Part shown: positions 1 through 7,545 of the stretch, one piece after another | Layout: each line of letters opens with the position of its first letter | Numbering within the stretch: the first letter of the stretch is position 1 | Source of the DNA: Pseudomonadota bacterium | Lineage (GTDB): Bacteria > Pseudomonadota > Alphaproteobacteria > Reyranellales > Reyranellaceae | Reading direction: 5' to 3' | DNA length: 7,750 nt | NCBI GenBank assembly: GCA_023436825.1 | Contig: JAEZHS010000261.1 | Span: 1-7,750 of the forward strand | The notes under the pieces: model-generated | Told to the model about the DNA's origin: nothing | The model's database searches: none | Seen by the model: the letters and a program-made list of their open reading frames with translations, nothing else | Program-made: the position numbers and the translations under genes

Positions 1-533
1 AGCTGATGGGCGAGGCGGGCTACTCCAAGTCCAAGCCGATGAAGGCCCGCATCTCCATCCAGGCCGCCGGCACCAACCAGACCGTCAACGAGGCCATCCA
101 GGAGATGCTGAAGGAGTGCTTCTTCGACATCGATTTCAAGCCGGTCGAGCTCGAGGCCCTGATGACAGGCTGGCGCGGCGGCGCCAAGGCCGACATGAAC
201 AAGGATGTCTCGGCGACCAACGTCACCCACGTGACGTCCGATCCGTTTTATGCCGCCAACCGCTTTTTCGCCTCCGACCAGGTGGCGCCGACCGGCGTGA
301 ACTGGAGCTTCTACAAGAACCCGGAGGTCGATCAGTTGGTGATCGAGCTCAAGAGCACCTTCGATCCCGCCAAGCAGGACGAGATCACCGCGAAGATCCA
401 CGCCAAGGCCGTCGACGATGCGGTGATGATCTGGGTCTATCACGACACCACCGCGCGGGCGCTGTCGCCCCGGATCAAGAAGTACGTCCAGGCGCAGAGC
501 TGGTTCCAGGACCTGGCGCTGGTGGAGATGTAG
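1..533 (+). CDS. ABC transporter substrate-binding protein, family 5 (C-terminal part only)
   Basis: This is the C-terminal third or so of a periplasmic binding protein for a peptide/nickel/opine-type ABC importer. The reading frame is open from the window edge (a Leu codon precedes the first Met), so the internal ATG at 6 is not the true start. The opening LMGEAGYSKS matches the family's usual 'LL.EAGY' helix in the second lobe. Later landmarks are the segment around NWSFYKNPEVDQLV, which resembles the family's 'NWS.Y.NPEVD.L' element, and a final helix with VMIWVYHD. It stops with TAG at 531-533. It is a paralogue of the complete binding protein at 5857-7428, not a copy: the C-terminal halves share the family pattern but differ at most positions. 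Its stop lies next to a palindromic repeat, and its last 59 bases overlap the antisense end of a sugar kinase gene. Ligand unknown. The family call is firm; the specificity is not. Confidence 0.9.
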   Translation, partial: LMGEAGYSKSKPMKARISIQAAGTNQTVNEAIQEMLKECFFDIDFKPVELEALMTGWRGGAKADMNKDVSATNVTHVTSDPFYAANRFFASDQVAPTGVNWSFYKNPEVDQLVIELKSTFDPAKQDEITAKIHAKAVDDAVMIWVYHDTTARALSPRIKKYVQAQSWFQDLALVEM

Positions 534-1428
534 CCGTCCTGAGCGCAGCGAAGGATGACAGTATCGCTTGCAACTCCGATTGTGGGGGCAGGGCGGCGAA
601 GGCTCCCGCCCGCGTGGCGGTGATCGCGGCCGCCTTCTGAGCGGCGACGACAGCCACCTCGATCGCCAGCCCTTGCGCCAGCGCCGCCGCAACGACGCCG
701 CAGAAGGCATCGCCGCAGCCGGTCGTGTCGACGGCCGTCACGGTCTCGGCTGCAAAGGCACGGCGCCGGCCATCTTCGATCAACGCGCAGCCTTCAGCGC
801 CCAGCGTGACGATGGCGGTCCTGGCGTCGCCGATCGCGTCGCCGAGCTGCCCGGCCTCGACGCGATTGGCGATCACCAGGCTGCAACGGCCTAAAAGCTT
901 CTCCGCGCCGGGCCAGACCGGCGCGGGATTGAAGATCGAGGTCGCGCCCTGGCGCCGCGCGGCATCGAGGATGGCCCCGGTCGTGGCGAGCGGCAGGTTG
1001 CCCTGCATCAGCACGACGTCGTGCGGACGCAGGTCGCGCAACGCGGGCTCGGCATGGCCCGGCGTCATCGCCAGCGAGCAGACGCTGGTGCTGACGATGC
1101 TGTTCTCGCCGTTGGGCAAGACCATCAGCAGCGAGAAGTCCGTCGCATGCGGCAGCCGCGGCAGGATCAGCTCGGCAATGCCTTCGGCGTCGAGGTGCCG
1201 CCTGATCTCGTCGGCCTGGCTGTCATCGTGGCCGAGCGGGGCGCAGAAGCGGACGGGCACGCCGCAGCGCGCTGCCACGACGGCCTGGTTCAGCCCCTTG
1301 CCGCCTGGCGCCCAGGCGGCGCCGCTGCCGACCAGGGTCTCTCCGGGAAGCGGCAGGCGCGCCACAGAGAGCCGGAGGTCGAGCCCGGCATTGCCGATGA
1401 CGACGACGCGTCCGCGACAGGCCCTCAA
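475..1428 (-). CDS. rbsK: Ribokinase-like PfkB-family sugar kinase
   Basis: A cytoplasmic ATP-dependent sugar kinase, most like ribokinase, which makes ribose 5-phosphate from ribose. Counting from the TTG start (317 residues): the N-terminal strand [12 protein letters not shown] (8-19), the sugar-binding PGGKGLNQ (41-48), FNPAP (167-171), NRVEA (188-192), VTLGAEG (207-213), and the PfkB signature DTTGCGDAF (234-242) with the anion hole and catalytic Asp240. Many ribokinases have GAGD where this has GCGD. The start is TTG at 1428, overlapping the TGA of the upstream hydrolase as TTGA, with an AAGGGG ribosome binding site 7 bases away. No ATG or GTG lies close before the first strand. The C-terminus is unusual: after about residue 290 it reads through the palindromic repeat at 536-560 and then overlaps the antisense of the first gene, adding about 25 low-complexity residues ([14 protein letters not shown]). 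Other PfkB substrates remain possible. Confidence 0.88.
   Translation of the reverse strand: MRACRGRVVVIGNAGLDLRLSVARLPLPGETLVGSGAAWAPGGKGLNQAVVAARCGVPVRFCAPLGHDDSQADEIRRHLDAEGIAELILPRLPHATDFSLLMVLPNGENSIVSTSVCSLAMTPGHAEPALRDLRPHDVVLMQGNLPLATTGAILDAARRQGATSIFNPAPVWPGAEKLLGRCSLVIANRVEAGQLGDAIGDARTAIVTLGAEGCALIEDGRRRAFAAETVTAVDTTGCGDAFCGVVAAALAQGLAIEVAVVAAQKAAAITATRAGAFAALPPQSELQAILSSFAALRTATSPPAPGPGTSSAPGRTS
536..560. repeat. Short dispersed palindromic repeat, copy A
   Basis: The core TCCTGAGCGCAGCGAAGG at 537-554 is an exact 18-base match to the reverse complement of 3774-3791 in copy B. It continues into ATGACA, as the arms of copy B do, and has short complementary ends (TCCT/AGGA). It lies directly after the stop codon of the plus-strand binding-protein gene. 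From memory, elements built on CCTGAGCG...CGAAGGATGAC are common dispersed intergenic repeats in high-GC bacteria. It may form a hairpin at transcript ends, but no T-run follows, so it is not a typical intrinsic terminator. The minus-strand kinase frame reads through it and translates it as SSFAALRT. Confidence 0.8.
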
Positions 1429-2645
1429 GCCTGGTCCCCTTCGCGTCTTTCCCTCGCGTAGGAGCGCAGGCGCTGGGCGTCGTCGATGCGATCGTGCGCC
1501 AGCAGGCCCTGCGCCATCCAGTTGAGGTCGCCGGCCTTGAGAGCGGCGCCCTCCAGCTCCGCCCACTTGGCGTCGAGGGTGCTGCCGAGGACCTCTCTCA
1601 GCAGGCGGCGGCGCTTGCTGTCGTGGGTCTCGTACCCGAGCAAGTCGAGCGAGGGACGTTTCCCGGGCATCAGGTCGGCCGCGAGCTCGGAAACGATCGC
1701 AAGGCCCGAAGCGCTGTTCATGAAGGCCACCATGGCGGCGCCTTCGCGCACCGACCCCAGGACGAACGCCTTGTACGTGTTGTTGTCGCCCCAATGGAAG
1801 AACGTGCCGGCCCCGGGTTCGAGGCCCCAGCCCAGCCCCCAGGAAACGCCCGTCGCGACGGTCTCGATGTCCGGCTCCAGGGCCTGGCGGCGCGCATGGT
1901 CGACGTCGATATGCGGGCGCAGCCACAGCCCGGCCGTCTCCGGCTTCAGGCGATCGCCCGCCAGCACGGCCTCCAGGAAGCGCGCGTAGTCGGCGGCCGT
2001 CGTTTGCAGGCTCGCTGCCGCGTTCGCCTCGGCCGGCTTGCCGCTCGTCGCCGGCCGGCCGAACTCGTCATGGGGCCAGGCGCGGTTGGGCGAGAAGCGT
2101 TGCTGCCAGACGAAGCTGGAGCGCGGCATGCCGAGCGGTTCGAAGACCAGCCGCCGGGCCAGTGTTTCGAGAGTCTCTCCGGTGATCGCCTCGATCACCC
2201 GCTGCAGGTAGACGTAGCCTTCCCCCGAATAGCTGAAGCGGCCGCCCGGCCGGAAATGCGTGCGCAGCGGGAAATCGGCATTGCGCCAGTTGGGCAGCCC
2301 GCAGGCGTGGCGGAGCACGTCCCGGGCGGTGATCAGGTCGGCCCGGGGATCGTCCCAGACGTAGCCGGGGAGGGTGCGGGCAAGCGACGCGTCCAGCGCC
2401 AGGTGGCCGGCGTCGACCAGTTGCAGAACGATGAAGGCGAAGACGGGCTTGCTGAGCGATGCGGCGTCGAACACCGTGTGCTCGTCAACGGCGCCCGCCG
2501 TCCGAGCCAGCCGAACGCCGTGGCAAAGATGGCGATCGAGCTTGCCACCGCGGAGGATCGCCATGGCGACGCCCGGGACACCGCCCGAGGCCATGAGGCG
2601 GCCGAGTGTCACGCCGTCTTCGATGTTCATGCCCCGGATGTTCAT
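1425..2645 (-). CDS. Serine hydrolase, class C beta-lactamase/esterase family
   Basis: A 406-residue member of the serine hydrolase family that contains AmpC-type beta-lactamases, D-peptidases and EstB-like esterases. The family triad is visible: SLSK (63-66) gives the nucleophile Ser and the SxxK Lys; YSG (139-141) replaces the YxN motif, as often seen in the esterase branch; HWG (284-286) is the third motif. The surrounding [19 protein letters not shown] and [16 protein letters not shown] are typical of the family. No signal peptide is evident at the N-terminus, which argues for a cytoplasmic esterase or amidase rather than a secreted antibiotic-degrading enzyme. Two ATGs are possible (2645 and 2630), and neither has a strong ribosome binding site. 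The stop overlaps the likely start of the sugar kinase, so the two are probably co-transcribed. The upstream gene is divergent, 76 bases away. The substrate cannot be inferred. Confidence 0.9.
   Translation of the reverse strand: MNIRGMNIEDGVTLGRLMASGGVPGVAMAILRGGKLDRHLCHGVRLARTAGAVDEHTVFDAASLSKPVFAFIVLQLVDAGHLALDASLARTLPGYVWDDPRADLITARDVLRHACGLPNWRNADFPLRTHFRPGGRFSYSGEGYVYLQRVIEAITGETLETLARRLVFEPLGMPRSSFVWQQRFSPNRAWPHDEFGRPATSGKPAEANAAASLQTTAADYARFLEAVLAGDRLKPETAGLWLRPHIDVDHARRQALEPDIETVATGVSWGLGWGLEPGAGTFFHWGDNNTYKAFVLGSVREGAAMVAFMNSASGLAIVSELAADLMPGKRPSLDLLGYETHDSKRRRLLREVLGSTLDAKWAELEGAALKAGDLNWMAQGLLAHDRIDDAQRLRSYARERREGDQA
1436..1441 (-). promoter_or_regulatory. Ribosome binding site supporting the TTG start of the sugar kinase
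   Basis: On the minus strand AAGGGG lies 7 bases before the TTG at 1428-1426. It sits inside the last codons of the serine hydrolase gene, so reinitiation or translational coupling is likely. This site is the main reason for choosing TTG over a remote start inside the hydrolase sequence. Confidence 0.55.
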
Positions 2646-2721
2646 GCTGCTAGTGTGGCAGCCTGTGATTCCGCATTCCAGATCGGCAGGCGTTCGGCCG
2701 GCCAGTCAAAGGAGGGACCCG
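2646..2721. promoter_or_regulatory. Divergent intergenic region
   Basis: These 76 bases separate the serine hydrolase (minus) from the GFA-type gene (plus), so promoters for both directions are expected here. I could not pick out convincing -35/-10 pairs or an operator palindrome. The clear element is the ribosome binding site of the plus-strand gene at 2708-2716. Confidence 0.4.
2708..2716 (+). promoter_or_regulatory. Strong ribosome binding site deciding the GFA-gene start
   Basis: AAAGGAGGG, a near-perfect anti-16S match, ends 5 bases before the ATG at 2722. It fixes that ATG as the start, although the same frame stays open much further upstream, antisense to the hydrolase gene. Confidence 0.85.
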
Positions 2722-3126
2722 ATGAAGAAGACCTACCATGGCACCTGCCACTGCGGCTGGGTGCGCTTCGAGGCCGACATCGACCTGGAAGCCGGCACCG
2801 GCCGGTGCAACTGCTCGATGTGCGGCAAGCGGCGTGCCTGGAATGCGGTGATCAAGCCGCAGGATTTCCGGCTGACCTCGGGCGCCGACAACCTCGTCGA
2901 CTACCAGTTCGGCAGCAAGCAGGGCCACCATCGCTTCTGCAAGACCTGCGGCATCGCCGCCTTCGGCGACGGCGACGTCAAGGAGATCGGCGGCGCCTTC
3001 GTGTCGATCAACGTGGCCTGCCTCGACGACGTCACGCCCGAGGAGCTGGCCAAGGTGCCGGTGCGCTACATGGATGGCCGGAACGACAACTGGTTCCAGC
3101 CGCCCGCGGTGACGAGCTACCTCTGA
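2722..3126 (+). CDS. GFA/CENP-V domain zinc-binding protein
   Basis: A 134-residue protein of the GFA fold, named after the glutathione-dependent formaldehyde-activating enzyme. Most members have no proven reaction. The zinc-ligand pattern is complete: CHCG (C9, C11), CNCSMC (C29, C31, C34) and FCKTCG (C73, C76). The usual GFA flanks are present, such as GTCHCGWVRFEA at the N-terminus and HHRFCKTCGIAAF in the middle. The length is normal for the family and the protein should be cytoplasmic. The start is set by the strong ribosome binding site just upstream. It is a single gene on the plus strand, divergent from the hydrolase and convergent with the methyltransferase, whose stop lies 10 bases inside its 3' end. 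Nothing nearby (such as formaldehyde or glutathione genes) supports a formaldehyde role, so only the fold is called. Confidence 0.92.
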   Translation: MKKTYHGTCHCGWVRFEADIDLEAGTGRCNCSMCGKRRAWNAVIKPQDFRLTSGADNLVDYQFGSKQGHHRFCKTCGIAAFGDGDVKEIGGAFVSINVACLDDVTPEELAKVPVRYMDGRNDNWFQPPAVTSYL

Positions 3127-3725
3127 GGCCTGAAGGCGAGCCGGCTCCACCACACGGCAGGCCCGCCCAGCAGCGACTTGTGTTCGCTGTCATGGACGGT
3201 CGCGAGGTCGTGGCGCCCGGCGAGGGCGCGCGTCTCGGCCGCCGACACCTCGAACATGCGGCGGCCAGCCGGCACCGGGCCGTGGCGCAGCGACAGCACC
3301 ATGACACCGTTCGGCCCGACCAGCGGCGCGACGCGGGCCATGGCGCGCTCGCGCTGGGCGAGGTCGAGATGCATCCAGACCGCGGTCAGCATGACGAGGT
3401 CCCAGCGCTCGCCGAGCGCATGCACGCGGTCGAGGTCGGGCAGGGAATCGTCGATCCAGGCGATGTTCGGTTGGGGATGCAGGCGCCGCGCCTCCGCGCG
3501 CAGCTCGGGCGTGGGCTCGACCGCCGTCACGCTGTGGCCAAGATCGGCGAACGCCGCCGCATCGCGGCCGGTGCCGGCGCCGATGTCGATGACGCGGCTC
3601 GGCGCGGCCGGGAAGAGATGCAGGACGCTGTCATGGACGTCAGTGAAGGCGAGGCTCTCGTACTGCTTCACGCGCTCGCCGGCGGTTTCGCCGTAGCCTT
3701 CAGTGCCGCTCACTCGGGGGGTCAT
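3117..3725 (-). CDS. Class I SAM-dependent methyltransferase
   Basis: A 202-residue Rossmann-fold methyltransferase. Motif I is VIDIGAGTGRD (45-55), the glycine-rich SAM loop. The acidic residue at the end of strand 2 is E70 in VTAVEP. WIDDSLPDL (90-98) fits the adenine-contact region, and DLVMLTAVWMHL (109-120) is motif IV/post-I. GVMVLSLRHG (140-149) is the usual strand 5. The N-terminal GYGETAGERVKQYESLAF resembles small methyltransferases of unassigned substrate. I chose ATG 3725. A GTG at 3746 would add seven residues, but it abuts the palindromic repeat, whose AGGATGAC could mimic a ribosome binding site; a GTG at 3713 is a third option. The TAG stop overlaps the convergent GFA gene by 10 bases. 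It lies downstream of the transporter operon on the same strand, separated by the repeat. Substrate unknown. Confidence 0.88.
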   Translation of the reverse strand: MTPRVSGTEGYGETAGERVKQYESLAFTDVHDSVLHLFPAAPSRVIDIGAGTGRDAAAFADLGHSVTAVEPTPELRAEARRLHPQPNIAWIDDSLPDLDRVHALGERWDLVMLTAVWMHLDLAQRERAMARVAPLVGPNGVMVLSLRHGPVPAGRRMFEVSAAETRALAGRHDLATVHDSEHKSLLGGPAVWWSRLAFRPQR

Positions 3726-3746
3726 GCCGGGTATTCTACGGATCAC

Positions 3747-3795
3747 GTCATCCTGAGCGAAGCTCAGGGCAGGCCTTCGCTGCGCTCAGGATGAC
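3747..3795. repeat. Dispersed palindromic repeat, copy B (hairpin)
   Basis: A perfect 13-base inverted repeat, GTCATCCTGAGCG (3747-3759) and CGCTCAGGATGAC (3783-3795), encloses 23 bases. A second, local hairpin is possible: CCTGAGC-GAA-GCTCAGG (3752-3768), a 7-base stem with a three-base loop. The right half contains the reverse complement of the copy A core. It sits between the end of the transporter operon and the start of the methyltransferase, and could end or stabilise the operon mRNA. There is no following T-run. The TGA stop of the DppF-like ATPase (3786-3788) lies inside its right arm. Confidence 0.88.
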
Positions 3796-4871
3796 AGCGA
3801 ACGCGCCTGCTTGGCGGCTTCGAAGGCCGCGAGTCTTTCGGCGAACTTGCCGGCGGCCGGGCCATCGGCGGCCGCGATCGTCGGTGCCGGAATGGTTTCA
3901 TGGAAGTGGCACGCCACGCGATGGCCATTCGCGGCTTCGCGCAGCAGCGGTTCTTCCTTGCGGCAACGGTCCTGCGCGAACGGGCAGCGGGTATTGAAAC
4001 GGCAGCCCGGCGGCGGTGCTAAGGGGCTCGGCACGTCGCCCGCCAGCAGCATGCGCTTCTTGCGCACCCGCGGATCCGGGCGCGGGATCGCCGACAGCAG
4101 CGCCTGGGTGTAGGGATGCAGCGGCCGGTCGTAGAGGTCGCGCTTGCTCGCGACCTCGACCAGCTTGCCGAGATACATCACCGCGACGCGATCGCTGATG
4201 TGCTTCACCACGGCGAGGTCGTGGGCGATGAAGAGGTAGGACAGGCCGAACTGGCGCTGCAAGTTCTGCAGCAGGTTGACGATCTGCGCCTGGATCGAGA
4301 CGTCGAGCGCCGAGACCGGCTCGTCGCACACGATCAGGTCGGGATTGACCGCGAGCGCGCGGGCGATGCCGATCCTCTGGCGCTGGCCGCCGGAGAACTG
4401 ATGCGGGTAGCGCCGCGCGTGCTCAGGCAACAGGCCGACGATGGCCAGAAGCTCGCGGGTGCGCTCGGCGCGCTCGGCCTCGGTGTGCAGGCCGTGCACC
4501 ACCATCGGCTCGATCAGGATCTCGCCCACGGTCATGCGCGGATTGAGCGAGGCGTAGGGGTCCTGGAAGATGATCTGCATGTGGCGGCGCAGTCGGCGCA
4601 TCGCCTGCTTGTCGAGGGTCGCGATCTCGCTGCCCTTGAAGCGCACCGAGCCTGCCGTCGGATCCATCAGGCGCAGGATCAAGCGGCCCGTCGTCGACTT
4701 GCCGCAGCCCGATTCGCCCACCAGCGCCAGCGTCTCGCCGCGGGCGATGTCGAAGCTGACGCCTTCGACGGCGCGCACCGTGCCGATCACCTTGCGGCGG
4801 ATCAGGCCGCGCGTGACCGGGAAATGCTTTACCAGGCTGTCGACCTGGAGGACGGGTACGGCGGCGGTCAT
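3786..4871 (-). CDS. Oligopeptide/dipeptide-type ABC transporter ATP-binding protein (DppF/OppF-like)
   Basis: The second ATPase subunit of a peptide/nickel/opine-class importer, acting at the cytoplasmic face of the inner membrane. In 361 residues: Walker [10 protein letters not shown] (52-60), Q-loop Q103 in [14 protein letters not shown], signature FSGGQRQR (159-166), Walker B LIVCDE (179-184), D-loop SALD and switch H217 in IAHD. The C-terminal oligopeptide-transporter domain has [19 protein letters not shown] and four cysteines (C290, C296, C303, C321), spaced as in the iron-sulfur-binding family members. The start is ATG 4871, sharing ATGA with the stop of the upstream ATPase, so translation is probably coupled. 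A longer frame further upstream is an overlap artefact. The last codons and stop fall in the palindromic repeat, so the C-terminal SLSS is repeat-derived. Subunit type is judged from the N-terminal [10 protein letters not shown] pattern and gene order. Confidence 0.95.
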   Translation of the reverse strand: MTAAVPVLQVDSLVKHFPVTRGLIRRKVIGTVRAVEGVSFDIARGETLALVGESGCGKSTTGRLILRLMDPTAGSVRFKGSEIATLDKQAMRRLRRHMQIIFQDPYASLNPRMTVGEILIEPMVVHGLHTEAERAERTRELLAIVGLLPEHARRYPHQFSGGQRQRIGIARALAVNPDLIVCDEPVSALDVSIQAQIVNLLQNLQRQFGLSYLFIAHDLAVVKHISDRVAVMYLGKLVEVASKRDLYDRPLHPYTQALLSAIPRPDPRVRKKRMLLAGDVPSPLAPPPGCRFNTRCPFAQDRCRKEEPLLREAANGHRVACHFHETIPAPTIAAADGPAAGKFAERLAAFEAAKQARSLSS

Positions 4872-5857
4872 GCCGCGTTCCTCACGAGCTCGACGGGCGC
4901 CTTCCAGCAGGCGACGCGGTGGCTCATGGCGATGTCCCGCAGCGGCGGCGGCTGCTCGCGGCACTGCCGATCGGCAAACGGGCAGCGCGGCGAGAAGCGG
5001 CAGCCCTTGGGCTGATTGTTGGGGCTGGGCACCGTGCCTTCGATGGTCGACAGCCGTTCGCGATCGACGTCGAGCCGCGGGATCGAACCCAGAAGGCCGA
5101 TCGTGTAGGGGTGTTGCGGATCGGCGAACAGCGCCGTGACCGGCGCGCTTTCGACGATCTTGCCGGCGTACATGACGATCACCTCGTCGGCTACCTCCGC
5201 GATGACGCCGAGGTCGTGGGTGATGATGAGGATCCCCATGCCGAGCCGCTTCTGCAGGTCCTGCAGCAGGTCGAGGATCTGCGCCTGGATGGTGACGTCG
5301 AGCGCCGTCGTCGGCTCGTCGGCGATCAGCAGCGTGGGCTCGCAGGAGAGCGCCATGGCGATCATGACGCGCTGGCGCATGCCGCCCGACAGGCGGTGCG
5401 GATAATCGTCGATGCGCTCGGCGGCCGAGGGGATGCGCGCCAGCTCGAGCATCTCTATCGCGCGCTTTTTGGCGGCCTGCGGCGACAGCTGGGTATGCGC
5501 CAGGATGGCCTCGACGATCTGCTGGCCGACCGTATGGACCGGATTCAGCGAGGTCATCGGCTCCTGGAAGATCATCGACATCTTGCCGCCGCGAAGCTTG
5601 CGCCTCTCGTCGGCCGAGAGGCCCAGCACGTCGCGGCCGTCGAACCTGATGGCCTCGGCTTCGACCTTTCCCGGCGGGCTCGCCACCAGGCCCATCACCG
5701 AGAGCGACGTCACGCTCTTGCCGCAGCCCGATTCGCCCACCAGGCCGACCGTCTTGCCGCGGTCGACCGAGAAGTCGATGCCGTCGACCGCACGGAACAG
5801 GCCGCGGTCGGTGTGGAAGTAGGTCCGAAGGCCGCGGACCTCTAAAAGCTTGTCCAT
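4868..5857 (-). CDS. Oligopeptide/dipeptide-type ABC transporter ATP-binding protein (DppD/OppD-like)
   Basis: The first ATPase subunit of the same importer, 329 residues. Landmarks: Walker A GESGCGKS (41-48), Q-loop Q98 in [17 protein letters not shown], signature LSGGMRQR (156-163), Walker B LLIADE (176-181), then PTTALD, and switch H214 in IITHD. The [12 protein letters not shown] and [15 protein letters not shown] strings are typical of the DppD/OppD/NikD group. The C-terminal domain has [16 protein letters not shown] and cysteines C286, C292, C299 and C317, at the same spacing as in the partner ATPase. DppD-type proteins with this pattern are known to bind an iron-sulfur cluster; here that is inferred. 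The start is ATG 5857, overlapping the binding-protein stop as TAATG; it lacks a free leader and is probably coupled. Its stop overlaps the next ATPase by four bases. Substrate specificity cannot be told from this subunit. Confidence 0.95.
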   Translation of the reverse strand: MDKLLEVRGLRTYFHTDRGLFRAVDGIDFSVDRGKTVGLVGESGCGKSVTSLSVMGLVASPPGKVEAEAIRFDGRDVLGLSADERRKLRGGKMSMIFQEPMTSLNPVHTVGQQIVEAILAHTQLSPQAAKKRAIEMLELARIPSAAERIDDYPHRLSGGMRQRVMIAMALSCEPTLLIADEPTTALDVTIQAQILDLLQDLQKRLGMGILIITHDLGVIAEVADEVIVMYAGKIVESAPVTALFADPQHPYTIGLLGSIPRLDVDRERLSTIEGTVPSPNNQPKGCRFSPRCPFADRQCREQPPPLRDIAMSHRVACWKAPVELVRNAA

Positions 5858-7428
5858 TAGAACGAGTAGTCCAGGCCCTTGTAGAAGGTGTTCTGATAGA
5901 GCATGTGCGGCCGCACGCCCTTCAGCTTCCTGGAGCTGGTGGTGTACATGGCGACGTTCATCACCGGCATCCAAAGGTGCTCCTCGGTGACGCGCTGCTG
6001 GGCGAGCCCGTAGTACTTGGCGCGGTCGGCGTCGCTCAACGCCGCCTTGCCCTTCTTCAGGAGCTCGTCGGTCTGCGGATCGTTCCAGTTCATGCGGTTG
6101 GGCGCCGGCATGTTCTTGGAATCGAAGTAGAAGTTCAACAGGTCACCGGACGACATGTAGGGGAAGGTGACGGTCCACAGGTCGTAGTCCTGCTTGGCCA
6201 TCTCGGCCGGCGCGATCGTCGAATCGAAGCCGACGATCTTCCAATCGACGCCGATCTTGCGCATGTAGCCCTGGATGGCCTCCGACACGCGCGGAAAGTA
6301 GGACACCTGGGTGAACAGCACGCGCGGCGCCAGCTTCACACCATCCTTCTCGCGGATGCCGTCGGCGCCGACCTTCCAGCCGGCCTCGTCCAGAAGCTTC
6401 TTCGCCCGCTCGACGTCCTCCTTGATGAGGCTCCTGGTCGACTCGGCGAAGTCGAGCGCCTTGGGATCGATGAAGGTGTAGGCCGGATCGGCCTGGCCCA
6501 GCATGATGCCCTTGACGATCTCGGCGCGATTGATGGCGATGTTCATCGCCTCGCGCACGCGCTTGTCGGCCACCATCGGCCGCGTCGTCTTGTAGCCGTA
6601 GTACATCAGCTGGAAGTTGGGCTTGGCTTCCTGGACGTTGAGGTTGGGCGAAGCCTTGACCTGCGGGATGAACTGCAGCGGGATATGGTGGGTGATGTCG
6701 AACTGGCCGCCCATCATGGCGGCGACGCGCGCGGAATCCTCGGGCACGATCTTGATCGAGAGCTTCTCGAACTTCACCGGCCCCTTGTTCTGGTACATCG
6801 AGGGGCCCCACCTGTAGGCGTCGTGGCGCTTCAGCACGATCTCCGTGCGTGGTTGCCAGGACTCGAAGCACCATGGGCCGGTGCCGTCGGCCGTCTTGAC
6901 GCCGTAGTCCTTGCCCAGCGCCTCGACGCTTTCCTTGTTGTGGATCGCCATGGTGAACATGGTCATGTTGAGCAGAAGATCGGCGTAGGGCTCGTTCAGT
7001 TCGTACTCGACGGTGTAGGGATCGACGGCCCGGATTTCCTTCACGCTGCCGGCGCGCCAGGCGAGAGGCGCCTTGAGCTCGGGGCTCACCAGCCGCTTGA
7101 TCGAATAGACGACGTCGTCGGCGGTGAATTTCCTGCCGCTGCAGAAGCTGACGTCGTCGCGCAGCTTGAAGGTATAGAGCTTGCCGTCGGGGCTCACCGT
7201 CCACGATTTGGCGAGATAGGGGATCGGCGTCTTGCCGTCCCAGTCCATGGCGACCAGCGTGTCCTGGAACATGTTGACGATGTCGGACGACGGCGACCAG
7301 GTCGTGCGCGCGCCGTCGTAATGCGGCGCATCGAGCGCCTTCATCATGCGCAGGGTCTGCGCGTCGGCCATCGACGTGGCCGCGGCCATTCCAAGGAACG
7401 CTGTTACGCCTACAAACAGGTTACGCAT
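5857..7428 (-). CDS. ABC transporter substrate-binding protein, family 5 (peptide/nickel/opine type)
   Basis: A complete 523-residue periplasmic receptor that delivers ligand to the importer. The N-terminus [20 protein letters not shown] is a signal peptide with an Arg in its short n-region and an ADA cleavage motif before Gln24, so it is soluble rather than a lipoprotein. The family core follows: [20 protein letters not shown] and [20 protein letters not shown] (the usual 'F.DG.PFTA.DV' element, here with Cys-Ser-Gly), a mid-domain [13 protein letters not shown], then [20 protein letters not shown], and a second-lobe [15 protein letters not shown]. It is first in a minus-strand operon with two ATPase genes, joined by TAATG. 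A GAGGAAA ribosome binding site precedes the ATG at 7428. No permease gene separates it from the ATPases, which is uncommon for this class. Ligand not predictable; peptides, opines or other small cationic or amide compounds are all possible. Confidence 0.94.
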   Translation of the reverse strand: MRNLFVGVTAFLGMAAATSMADAQTLRMMKALDAPHYDGARTTWSPSSDIVNMFQDTLVAMDWDGKTPIPYLAKSWTVSPDGKLYTFKLRDDVSFCSGRKFTADDVVYSIKRLVSPELKAPLAWRAGSVKEIRAVDPYTVEYELNEPYADLLLNMTMFTMAIHNKESVEALGKDYGVKTADGTGPWCFESWQPRTEIVLKRHDAYRWGPSMYQNKGPVKFEKLSIKIVPEDSARVAAMMGGQFDITHHIPLQFIPQVKASPNLNVQEAKPNFQLMYYGYKTTRPMVADKRVREAMNIAINRAEIVKGIMLGQADPAYTFIDPKALDFAESTRSLIKEDVERAKKLLDEAGWKVGADGIREKDGVKLAPRVLFTQVSYFPRVSEAIQGYMRKIGVDWKIVGFDSTIAPAEMAKQDYDLWTVTFPYMSSGDLLNFYFDSKNMPAPNRMNWNDPQTDELLKKGKAALSDADRAKYYGLAQQRVTEEHLWMPVMNVAMYTTSSRKLKGVRPHMLYQNTFYKGLDYSF

Positions 7429-7433
7429 GGTCG

Positions 7434-7440
7434 TTTCCTC
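7434..7440 (-). promoter_or_regulatory. Ribosome binding site of the substrate-binding protein gene
   Basis: On the minus strand GAGGAAA is followed by ACGACC and would-be spacing of about 5-6 bases before the ATG at 7428. It supports that start and marks the 5' end of the transporter operon. I could not identify a convincing promoter in the purine-rich leader further upstream. Confidence 0.7.
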
Positions 7441-7505
7441 GCTTGGTTTGTTTCCCCGTCTTACTTCCTTGCTCCTCGCCGTCCCTCCTCAGTCTCCTCG
7501 CTCGC

Positions 7506-7545
7506 CCTCATGTTCCTCTCCCCTTCTCCTCATGCTCCTCTCCCC
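7506..7545. repeat. Two-copy 18-base direct repeat, period 22
   Basis: CCTCATGTTCCTCTCCCC (7506-7523) and CCTCATGCTCCTCTCCCC (7528-7545) differ at one base and are spaced by TTCT. The second copy runs into the left arm of the large inverted repeat. This looks like a partial duplication of the repeat edge or slippage in a pyrimidine-rich tract. Confidence 0.8.

Noticed and set aside
536..560. Intrinsic terminator for the first gene
   Set aside because: A short stem is possible but there is no following T-run, and the sequence matches the dispersed repeat in copy B, so it is listed as a repeat only.
1425..2645. An antibiotic-resistance beta-lactamase
   Set aside because: The fold family is right, but there is no signal peptide, and the YSG and HWG motifs point to the esterase/peptidase branch rather than an AmpC enzyme with YxN and KTG.
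1494..3794. A 766-codon plus-strand open frame
   Set aside because: It runs antisense to the hydrolase and methyltransferase and overlaps the GFA gene in another frame. The composition is typical of high-GC shadow frames (Arg/Ala/Gly/His-rich), with no domain motifs.
4872..4964. Upstream extension of the DppF-like ATPase frame
   Set aside because: It lies inside the DppD-like gene in another frame. The ATG at 4871 with the ATGA junction and normal family N-terminus is a better start.
5858..5974. Upstream extension of the DppD-like ATPase frame
   Set aside because: It overlaps the end of the binding-protein gene out of frame. The [10 protein letters not shown] start at 5857 with a TAATG junction fits the family.
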